Shown here piece after piece: positions 46,701 through 57,900 of a stretch of DNA of 60,000 nt. The DNA is taken from the NCBI RefSeq assembly GCF_000003815.2, contig NC_049984.1, forward strand, positions 11,901,186-11,961,185, in the 5' to 3' direction. The translations under genes and the position numbers were made by a program. Positions within the stretch are counted from its first letter, which is position 1, and every line of letters begins with the position of its first letter. Source of the DNA: Branchiostoma floridae (taxonomy: Eukaryota > Chordata > Leptocardii > Amphioxiformes > Branchiostomatidae). Below the pieces are notes generated by a model. That model was not told the origin of the DNA and ran no database searches. It saw only the letters and a list, made by a program, of their open reading frames with translations.

Positions 46701-49700
46701 GTTTAACAGCTATGGGTTGGTGAAGCTTATTTATAATGATCCTGCAATAGAATCGTTCTGTAGCACCATGATAGCCATCTTCAGAAAGATATGGTTGCAA
46801 GGGAGTGAATATGATATATCTCCAGCATGCTGTTCAATATCATTTGCAGGTCCTAAAAGGCATAAGAATCTATTTCAACCTAAATAAGGTCTGACACTCA
46901 TTCCATCTGGCACATCTGAATAAAAAATGGGAGCTGTTCATCTGTTGGATGAATTATAAAGAAACATCCAAAGCTTTGTGCAAAACAATTACTGTGTAGA
47001 AAAGTAAAAGCTTTTTGCATGTAAGGTGTTCACCAATTCTGCTTAATACCTGTCGTTTGTCAGTGTCAGTTCGCCTCCCCTGGAAGATGTCTGAATTGTG
47101 GTTGCCTTAAGATTTACGATGTTGACTTATTATAAGGTAATCACCCTTGGTGGGAGGGGAGGGATCTATCAACAGTTCCTACCTGAGAAACTGCACCTCT
47201 ATGGCCAACTATCTGCCAAAGGGTGGAGAGAAAAACACAGGTCAAGGGATTAATCACAAAGCATATTTGTCAGGAGCTACCCAAAGTGGCTTTTCTTGCA
47301 CGAACACCTCTTGTAACTGCTGCATTGCATTATGGCATTTTGTTTTTATCACTGCCATTTGTTTCAGCTTGCCCCAGGACATTTTTCTTCTAATGTATCC
47401 TTAAGTTCTTTGTTTTTGTACATTTATGGACATAGTTGATAGTGTTTTGTGACCCATAGTATGCTACTCGTATGATATTTTCATAGTAGTTTAAAATGGA
47501 CAGAAAATATGGATGGATCAGATTGGGTGGGGCTGGTGTGATAGAGTGGGGCTCCTGGCACTGGTCTAATTTATAATTGTTGACATCTGGGAGGTCTTGA
47601 TAGGGTTGTCCACTAGGGAAAGGGAAGGAGAGAAGGCCATTAGAAGCCAGCTAAGGGATGGGGCCATGTTCTGCAGGTCTAGAAACTTATTTTGGGACTG
47701 GATGCACAGAAAAATGTAGAATGTTAGCAAAACTTCATTGCAAACCTTACTGCCCCTCTTCAGATCAGGAATCTGAAATTCTGTAACTTACTACAGGACA
47801 TGTTAAGGATTGCATTTGTCATTTCGGATGGTTATGTAAAGTCGGTAGCCCTGTGTATGAGGGAGCTTCAGGCATAAGCCTCAAGTGTCAAACCTCTGCA
47901 TGTGAAGAACTAAACATGCTTACGAAAAAGAGTAAGGGTGACCAGGTTTGCTTGACTAAAAACATGAGCCATAGTAAAGTTGCATTGCTCTACTACTAGT
48001 ACTAGCTAAAAAATCAAAATGTGTTTACTTCAACTGAGAATGCCTACAGTACTCCACAATTTTCTTTTTAGAATACAAAGTGCACATGCACCCAGTATTT
48101 CAAGCCGTGTTATGTGAACATGGTTATGCCTATCTGGACAGTAGTTTCCATGTACAGATGGTGTATAAAATCCAGATGAGATGTTCTGAGTTTATATGAG
48201 AGCTTAAAGTGTGATACATGTGCCTTACATTAATCATGTTATATTGAATATCACATGAAATAGTGAGGTATTAGTCTTAGTAGTCCTGTAGGAGCTATTT
48301 TTGATGGTCAAGATAAACCTCTCATAAAATTGGCTTGGCTAATGTCAGAATGGTAAGGGTTTCCTTACAGTGGCCTTCTCTTTCCTTATTTTTAGTCATA
48401 TCGGATTTGGCGGATAGAATTATTAATTTCATTAGATGCCACTTTGACCTGATAAGCCAAGTTAAGCAGTCCCAATATGAAAACTGGGAATGGGCTAGCT
48501 TGGTTTATTCTTTTGATATGTGTAACTTTAAACTGTTGAAAGGTAAAGTTTTCTTGTAAAATCTAAGAATTTAATTTTGCAAAGTGATGTTTTACCCCTA
48601 TATTGTATCATGCACTGTGTCCTCATTCTGTTTGGGAGGGGGGCGGACACAGGGACGGCTTCCAGTCTAAGCTTGTAGGGAAGTGTTGAGAGAAGGGAGT
48701 AAGATGCTGGTAGTGGATGGAAACAGGGCATATAACACCATTGGGCTAAGGGAGGAGGGGGGGTGTAGCATAGACTACAGATGCAACACTTAGGCAAGGA
48801 TTTTATTACTAGACTAGAGATATTGTGATTAGGAATGAGACAGAATCAGCCAATAAACAATTAGAGTCATTGTAATAAAGTTCATCAGAAGCAGTCAGGA
48901 GGTTTGGTTGTCAGATATATTTAGTAATGTTGAATGTCTTTGCCGGTACCTGTGTCTGAGTACCTGTATATGTAGTCGTGTGTTCTAACAGTAAAAGGGT
49001 TTTGTTATCCATAGTTGACAGATTTGTTTGATCAAGACTTGGGGGCTGCCTGGCACAAATGAAGGGGTTAGTATTTTGCGGTAACCATAGCTTGCCTTGA
49101 AAAGTCTGTCAGCGCTCTGTAGGAGTGTGGAACGACCAGGGACCTGTGGTGACCCTGGAGTGAGTCAGCTGTCAAACTCACCCCACAGTAACCAGTGGGC
49201 GTGGCCTGGGGCTGTGGCTTATCTTTGCCCTGACCACAACACACAGCCACCTGATTGGCTAATCAGCACTCTCCTTTTCTTCTGTCTGTGTTTGGCATTT
49301 CTTTCTATAGTACAGCGGCACTCTTTGGGGGTTTAGTTGCAGGTGCCAACAAGCTACATAGTATTAGTAAGTTCTTTTTACACAGACTTGTTATGGATGT
49401 CATTTGCTGGTGTTGCATTTACTGCAAGTATTGGAGTTTACGTCTGTTGTAGGTAGTTGAGAAGTCATAATATTCAACTTACGTTGCCCCTGGCGGCACA
49501 ACCATGGACGGCTGACAAAGCTAGGGAGATTTGATTTGTTGCATTCTTTGGTTGCATGCTTAAGAAAGTTTTTTAATAGCGAGTAATTGAAACGCTTGAA
49601 ATTAGTAATGAATAGGACCAAACTTTTGTTGCGTGTTACCAGACTCTCCCTCCCAGTGTTTGGATAGTGTTGGTTAGTATTAACAAGGCAGGTGTATGAA

Positions 49701-51988
49701 TACCTGTCAATGCTGTGGCACAAAAGTGGGGTTGCAGGAGGCGTGTTTGGCTTGGCAGCTCCGTGATAGCTATCTCGTGTTGCCATTCATCAGGTATTGT
49801 TCTACCTGTAAGGTGTGGGTTTAGGCGGGCGTGTAGAGACTTGTCCTGATTTGGTCCACACCTGTGACAGGTCAGGAAGATTTTAAGGAGGTACTGTAAA
49901 GGTTTTATTTCATGGTTGAAAAAGGAGTGTATTATGTTCACAGTTGAAACAATTCTGTAAAACTGTACATAGTATGTTACATTTGAAACATTCATTTGTG
50001 GTGTCATGAATTCACAGTGTTGTGAAATAGCAGTGGAGATGGCATTTTGCAAGCTGCAAAAAGAAAACCAGCCCAAAAGTTTCCAGATGTAAAGTTATAG
50101 CAAGGGGAAAGAATTGTCAAGTTTTCTTTTGAGTTATCAGAACCACAGATGAAGAATCTCTTCTATGTGATTACTGAGTGTTTGTTTTTTTACTGAGGGA
50201 TTTAATTTCAAGGCAGGGGCCATTATATCAACATTTGTAGAATGTTAGTGATAGATTTTTGTCCACTGAGATGTGAAAATATCTGGGCATGTTCAGACTT
50301 GTTGTGTAGAAAGGATGACGTCTTGTTTCATGTAGTATCAGTACAGTTGTGTGTGTGTGTGGGGGGGGGGGGGGTTAGTACGGGAGGCCATATGTATAAC
50401 ACCAGCTTTGCATTAGGTAATCTCCAAGCAGATCCTACAGTGGCATTAGTAGTACCAAACTGGCCAAGGAGTGTAGTCTAAGCCATTTGCCATGTATTAG
50501 GTACTTTCTAGTTCTTTTTACATTCCAATTTGTTCTTTTGTATGTTTCCCATCCCTTTAACAAGAAAATTGCATTTTAGACCTTTTAGATGACATGTGCC
50601 ATTAACTGGAGCACAACCCACTATAGCCTGGATACCAGACCCTGGCCCGATCTCAAAGATATCTATCTACACAATAAATGTTTTTGAGAACAGGCTGGGG
50701 TCTGGTATCCAGACTAAACCCACTGATGCCTAGTCTAACGCAGACTGGATTCAGGGACAATCCAGACATAACCTTTAAGCAGATGTGACATAGACTGATG
50801 GCATCTTCCTGTTTTCATCATGCTGGTTCTGCTATCATTCAATGGAAATTGGGTAGAGATTGGAAAGTGCCTTTTTTTTACGGAAAGGTCTTCGAATCTA
50901 CCAACCATAGTGACTAACAGTTAATCCAATCCATGTGACCAATCCTTGGTGATCTATGTGGGGATATACCATAGGAGACAGGACTCCCTTTTTGTGCTGA
51001 TGTTTTGAGGACAGGTCTGCCAGGCTGTGCCAATAATCATTAACCCTGTCCCCAAACTGAGTGGAAGCAGCTACTGGCATTCTTCTGGATTTTTTACATA
51101 AAATGGGCGGGTTATTGATCACATGTGATATACTGTAGAATGAGAAATGCTCCAGGGGTCAGATTTTTATTGTGGGGACAAAAAGGTATTCCCGGTGGTT
51201 TTCGTTTGCAGTTGACACAAGGGGTAGGCTGTCAGAAGAGTTTCGCAGAGGTTTTAAGTTCGCAGTGAGTCACCGCAAAAATGGCGAATATAAAACCACT
51301 GCAAACATTTCCCACTTTACAATAAGTGCAGGTCAGACAACCGACTGGCCTGAATAGAAAATGAGGTAGGGGATGGATGACTAAATGGGGGAAAAGGAGA
51401 AGTAAGTCACTATGAATAAGTCACCGTTCTAGAAGCTGAGAAATTTATGCCTGTTTTTTGTAATCTTGCAGGAAATTTCCCGGCGATAAGTGACGACTTG
51501 GTGAACTCTTACCACCTGCTGCTGTGCTGTCTGGACTTATTCTTTGGTAACGCACTGTGTGCAGGGAGGAAAGACCTTCTCAACACTGAGTTTCCAGGTT
51601 TGTTTCCACCTGATATTTCTTATAACACACATAGCCAATGTCTCTGTAAAATCCTCTTACCATTATGCTTTGTAAATAGAACGTTTAGTCAATTTTGTAT
51701 TCTTGTTGTAATTCCAAAAAAATTGTCCAGGTTAAGACTTTTACATATATGTGTGAAGTTTAAACTGTGTTCATTTTTTCTCCCACATGACATTTTTGGC
51801 TGACTTATACTCCTTTTGCCCTGGCAGCATTGCCTGAAGGTTTTACCAACAGGGACTGGCGCTCGCCCTCGGAGCCTCCCTGTATCATAGACAAACTGTG
51901 TGAGCTGCACGACGGGCTGGTCTTAGAGGCCAAGGGCATCAAGGAGCACTGGTGGAAGCCTTACATCAAAAAACTCTTCGACAAGAAG
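40764..51988 (+). CDS. RBL1/RBL2: RBL exons 1-6: N-terminal structured domain
   Basis: Six exons code about residues 1-275. Exon 2 gives HWLACALYVACRKSLTPTVG and GNCVSLTRLLRSAKL; exon 3 SLIQFFNKMKKWADM, LERNFAVSTVIFKKFEPIFL and a basic RGRKQRR; exons 4-5 FSFCWTLFVQVKGNFP and DDLVNSYHLLLCCLDL; exon 6 EPPCIIDKLCELHDG and GIKEHWWKPYIKKLFDKK. This is the pocket-protein N domain, made of two cyclin-like folds; in p107 and p130 it also carries a CDK-inhibitory function absent from RB1. Introns of 2.7 and 7.0 kb separate exons 3, 4 and 5. Confidence 0.95.
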
Positions 51989-54900
51989 GTAGGGATGGTG
52001 ATATCGTTGTGATGTGGTAACCTGTTTTTGTACTACGAGATACCACATGGAAATCTCAGGTTTGATTTCTAACAGCTTAACTGTTATTAAAGTATCTTTA
52101 CCTCTATATAGACACATGTAAGTAAGTAAGACACATGTATTGTGATTAACTTGTCTGTGCGGCTTTCTTGGTGTGTGTCTGCAGTTATGTAAGTATTGCA
52201 GAGTGATAGCTTGTAATGTGGAATTGATGTAACAGGATACCTGGAGAATTGAAAGTATGATTTGGCTCATTGTGTCTAAAGCCATTCTAATTGATCAGCC
52301 CTTTGACAAGTCCAACCTAGATACTAGTATGCAAGGACTGTTTTAGTAGAATGGCTGTGCCTTGCTGTGTACAGAACTTGTGAGTTAATGTCAAAACAAG
52401 TAATATTCTAAAGGTTGATAACTATAAGTACTATGTTGGTTTTAGAATTGAGAAGGTTCATTGAGTGCTAAGTTAAGTCTTAATAACTTCAGTGTATGAA
52501 CAAAGACAACAAGAGTTTCTTTTATCTGTATGTACAGGGATCTATAGTTGTCAATGCTGCTGTTTGGATGGCTCAAAGTGGAGCATTTTCCTTTTTAATC
52601 AGTTGAAAGCAGTTATAAAAGGAGTAGGATTTACAGACTTGTAGCATCTTATGGCCAAAAGAGACATGAAAGCTGGCAGCTTTGGTGTTGCGTGATCCCT
52701 GTTGGTATTGTACATAACTTAAGCCTTGTCTCTGGGAGGAAGGCACGGACTCTTAGTTGTACAGCGGGCAAAATGTTATCTTTGCACCATTGCTTTTCGA
52801 ATCTTGAAGTAGGCCACGTTAGAGGGATTACATGAAACAGACACATGCGCTTTAGGTATCTCAGGGACTTAAGCAGTTCAAAGGTGTTGTAGTAGTGGTT
52901 AAGTCAGTGTTAAGCTAGATATAGGGCAGGGGATGCTGTTTAGAAGTCCCAGTTAGGTCAAACCAAGTTTAAGTTTGTGTTAGGAGGGGACTACACCCCT
53001 TCACTGACTGTAATTGCTGAGAAAAGTAAAGACCCACAGATGGAAGAGGTGGGGATAGATTTGCATGATAATACCTAAAACACAAAGCTTTGTCCCAAGC
53101 CTGTTCTTAGAACCCCTGAAAAGGAGTGAAAAGTCTTTTTTAAAGCTCCTTACAGCAGGCCTTGGTTGTTAGGATACTGAAGGAGAAGAAGGGATGGAAG
53201 GGGTGGGGTCATAACCTTTAGACCCCCTTCTACCCCTGTGTTGTGTGTGAGGAAGGGACAAGGTAGCAAGGCAAATAACATACCACATCTGTTTTCTTCC
53301 AGTGTTAGAGGGATACAAGGGAAACAAATCAGTCAGTCTCAAAACTACATTCTCATGCAGAATACCTTTTCTCTGAGTGCTTCTCAATATGCTTGTTGTT
53401 TCCAGTTTTCAATAATTGAATTTGGAGACTCAAGAGTATTGTTACTGTTATGTGAATAGGTAACAGTCCTATTCCCTGTAGCAACATATTATCTTGACAA
53501 ACTACACTTGTGCAAAGAATTGTTTCGTATTGTGATAGGTATGTTGCAATGTAAACTGGAAAGTATGATATTCTTATCTTTTATCAAACACCTCCAAGAA
53601 AGACAGGAATCCTTAGCAATAGATGTCTTGGGTAGCAAAAAAATTGAACTTGAGCATTGCTTCACGCTGTACCTTTTGATGTTTGACCTACGATTTATTT
53701 GGCAAACCTTCATTGTGTTTTTCTTAGTGTGCACACCAAAGGGTGGGCCATGGAAGGGTTCAGGCCATGAACTTTGAACCCTAGCATTCAGGGCAGATTA
53801 GGATGTAGGACAAAGTGCAGCAGTTGTGGGGGAACCGTGATAGCACATGGGCCTATAGGGCCTCAAACCACACTGTCAGCTGAACTATCTACATACTGTA
53901 AATGCTTTTAAGTTCACTGGGATTTAGCACTTTGAAACAAGGCGGGAAAAAGCAACTTGGCTGTGCTCATAGTAAAGAGGTAACCCTACAAAAACCATGA
54001 ACATGAAACAACCACAAAGCTTTTAACATTTACAGTCATTTATATCATAGGTATGCCAAGGTAAAATGCCAAGAGAAGTCTTAACCAGTATGGTGGCATT
54101 TTGTGATTTTTCCCATTGGAGAAAATACTTAGTGACGTAAACCTTTGCATTTGATAAAATATTATACTTGAGTGTTGTTTTAGCACAGAAGGAATGTTTT
54201 GGAATGAGGTTACATATTACAAATTTTAATGTCAGGCTAGCCTAGAATATTCAATATTTAAACAGTAGGAGGTCTGTTTTTAGCTTTCTCTGTAATGATA
54301 AATATGACCGTGCTAAGAGAAGCTTGGCATAATGAAACATTCTGGATATTTAGATAGACTATATGAGCACAACCTGATGGTATGAGTAAGTGTTATCCAC
54401 CATATCTGTGAGGCCCGGAGGTCATCACTATGCCAACATAGATGTAGTGTGGACATGCCCCAAGTCCCAGCCGGTTGTGAAGTATGTATGTTAGGGACCG
54501 TGGGTCGCCAGTCCCGACCACAGAGTTGTGCTGTTGATAGGCATGACACTGCTGGGGGCAAACAGATAACAAGTAGGTCTGAACAACCTTGTCTCATGTC
54601 CCTGTCAGGAAACCCCATTCCTCATGTACTGTACAAGGGGAAATGTTCGTGACGGTTTCATGTTTGCCGTGACATCTTTACTGTGAACTCAATCTACCAC
54701 AAAATTTTCGTTGTCTCCTGACTGCCTGCTCCCTTGTTTCAACCGTGAACTTCAAACCAATATGAACTCTCCATTTCTCCTACCCTAAAATTATATCGTA
54801 GCAAACATTTTCCCTTTTAAAGTACTCTTTGACAGTCCAAAATGTTAGCCATGCAAATGAATAATCTCCTATGTTCAAACAGAAATTTTTCCCAGCCTGC

Positions 54901-57900
54901 ATCTGTAGATTTCGGAGGACTGGAATAAGATCCCCCCCCCCCCTCCTCACAATTAACCTTGATAGCTCCAGGGGCAAGGTCATGATTTAGATCTATTACC
55001 TTGTCAACAGCAGGGTTTGGGACATTAACGTTCCAGTTAGAACGGATCACATGGGTGATTATTCATGTGGGGTTAGTTATAGTATGGATGGGAAAGCCTG
55101 TAGCTTGGAACTCCCAGTGCATAGCCAGCCAAGAAAGCGTACCTCCAGGTACAAACTTAAGGTACTTGGTAGTTGCTGAAAGATTTTAGCTACAAAAGAT
55201 AACATAGCAGAGGATTGTATGAATATCTTTGACCACGTTTATTATGAAAGAAAAACTTTGTTTGTTTGCTCAGCATTGTGTATTTTCCATTTGTGGGAGA
55301 TGAACAAGATACTGTTATGTCTTCTCATGTTGATGTTGTTTTCTGTGATTTCAGACCCTAAAAGGAAGACAGGAGACCTTAACTGGGCTGTTGGATCTAG
55401 CCACTTTTGAGATCAACAAGTAAGTCATACTGGCTCATCATGTAAAATTGCACTAAACCATTTGTACATAAGTAAATATATTGAAGTAGTAACAGAGTAT
55501 ACTCTGTGTAACAGCTCAACAAAGAAGGTAGTTCATGAATGATATTCACATCATAGTCTAATTAACAACGGGAGACAATGGTTTTTCATTTGTAATAAAA
55601 TCTAAAACTAGGCTGTCAAAAAGCAGCAGTCTACAATTCAAACCTTGAGGGCCTTATAGATCCAAGGCCCAGAAGCACCTCCAATATCGCCCACTGAGTG
55701 TCCTCCTTACCTAATAGAGCGGTTCACTCCCTAGAAGTTAGACTAATTTCTCTTTGACACCAATACTGAATGTCCGGATGGCACAGCCTTCTTAGAAAAC
55801 AAGTGCTGTACAGTTCTTTCCTTTTGTGTAGTCTAGGGGAAATTTATGGTTACCCTCAAACTAGAAAATAAACATTAGTCAGTTTTGGGTACAAAAATCA
55901 GCAGTCCAGGTCGGGTCATCTTTCCTTCGCATGACTATTCTGATATGATCTCATGAACCCTGTAGTCAGGGTAACCTGTCATCATCTCTTTGTTTTGTCT
56001 GGCTGTATGAAACATGGCGCCATATTCATATGCTACATAATGTGCCCTGATAAGCTTGAGATGTTGCTTTGAAAGATTAATATGCCAGGGATTTCCAACT
56101 TAGCTGGTCACTGACCCCTGCCGACCTGGTGTTATAGGGAGAAAGTTGTTGACTAAAATGGTTCAGATGGCATAGAAGGCAATGATGGATATGGATTGGG
56201 CCAAGGCACTATTTTTTTTTTTTTCAGAGTTTGCTGAGCAGCAATACAGGGTCCATAGTAATTGCAAAAGCAATCATAACGTTAACAATCAGTAATGTGG
56301 GTTAGTACCAAGTCACTTTTGGGGGGAAAAAATATGTTTGGTATAGGTCTGCCTGACAGTACCCCCCCCCCCTCCCCCAAGAAGCCTCAAAATACCTCAT
56401 TTCAACTTAAAATTCTCGAAACTCCCACACCATGGAGAGGGGGGAATATACACTATGTCATTGCTCCACTTCCTCACACCCCTATGCATTTTTTTCCTGG
56501 GAAAACAAAGCTTGTTTAATAAGGAGGAATCATAGTGACCATTGGAGGTTGATGAAAACACTCGAAAACTACCAAACATTTTTTAGACACAGGCCATCTG
56601 GTACGGACGTTGAACAGTTGTAACTGGATATTCAGCACACTTATCTCCCTTTAAGGAAAATTCAGAGCATCAAGAAATAGCCTTTAACTTGAAAATGTGG
56701 CTTTCGTTTGCAAAAGAGAAATGTTTTGGTAAATGCTTATGAAGCATTTTTTTGTCTGAAAAGTTGGGTAATGGTACGTGCAGGTGTGTGTAGCATGCAC
56801 GGGTGCCCTTAAATCACCTTGTGGTGATGCCACACAGCCACCTGTAGCATGCCTTGCCTAGGAGAAGGATGTCTTCAAAGGAACGTGTCTGCACTTGCTG
56901 GACCAAATAGGTCTCTTTGTGGTTCCTCAGTGATGCATGGCACCTAGAACTGAAACAGCTTACATTGCACTTTGGGGAAAACCTTGTGGTGTTAAGTGCT
57001 GTAGTAGATATGCACTTGTACTGCCATGTGCAAGAAAATTGTAGCCTTATGCCATCAATTCTCAACTTTTAGAACTGACAACATCGTAAAGTGAGATCTA
57101 GGGGCAAAATCACACAATTCACCATGGAACGTACGCTGTAATTCATCCCTCAAATCAGCCATAATATGGCTGCTACAGTGCTGAAAGTGATTTTATTGTG
57201 ATTGAAATAAACAGTTATTCAAACAAATACTTGAAAGAAGTGATACAGAAACAGTGTAGCATAGTATTTGAAGGCTGCCTTGAAACATCCACTACAAAGT
57301 GTTTATGTTTGGAGGCGCTCAAGACATGCAAAATATTTTGTCACGTTTGAATGGTATACGATGAATGTGTATTAGAAATGTGGATGGGAACGCTCTAGTC
57401 CACATAGAAATTGCCTTAACAAGGTAAAATGACTACTACATACCCACTTTTTCAACAAACATTAATTTCCCCTCAACTCTGTTGTCTCAGGAATTATTTC
57501 ATCTCATAAACAAATCATGAAAACTCATTAGCAGGATGACAGTCTCAACTTGCTCAATGACATGAAAAGAAAACTCCATATTCCTAATCCATGCCTAACA
57601 CACTGCAAACCTTCCTGATTGCATTTGAAAAAGCACACGTATTAGTTGCTAAGTGACCCAAAAAGGCAGAAGTAGTCGTCATGGGCACAGGTATCATTGA
57701 GTGATATTGGAGGAACTTCTCTGCGTGCCTGTGAAGCTTGTGTTATGCCTAAGGGCGATTGTACTGGCTATATAGATACAGATAGCAGTTTATTGCTGTT
57801 TCATAGATTCTTATATCAAGGGCCATTGCACAATGTTGAAGGTCAGCTATACCCATTTATAGCTATTAGTGAGAAAGTTACAAACTTTTCTCTAATGTAA

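Larger units (their letters stand above)
44445..51471 (+). other. RBL intron 4 (7.0 kb)
   Basis: The largest RBL intron. It carries a palindromic MITE (44761-44980), a tRNA-derived SINE (about 45345-45630), a SINE-body fragment (about 47820-47965), a poly-G run after GT repeats (about 50347-50374), a hAT-like MITE (50624-50716) and part of a TTTAAGTTCGCA-type element near 51250-51320. A GC-rich patch at about 49090-49260 has GTGGGCGTGG and GATTGGCT boxes. No gene seen. Confidence 0.55.
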
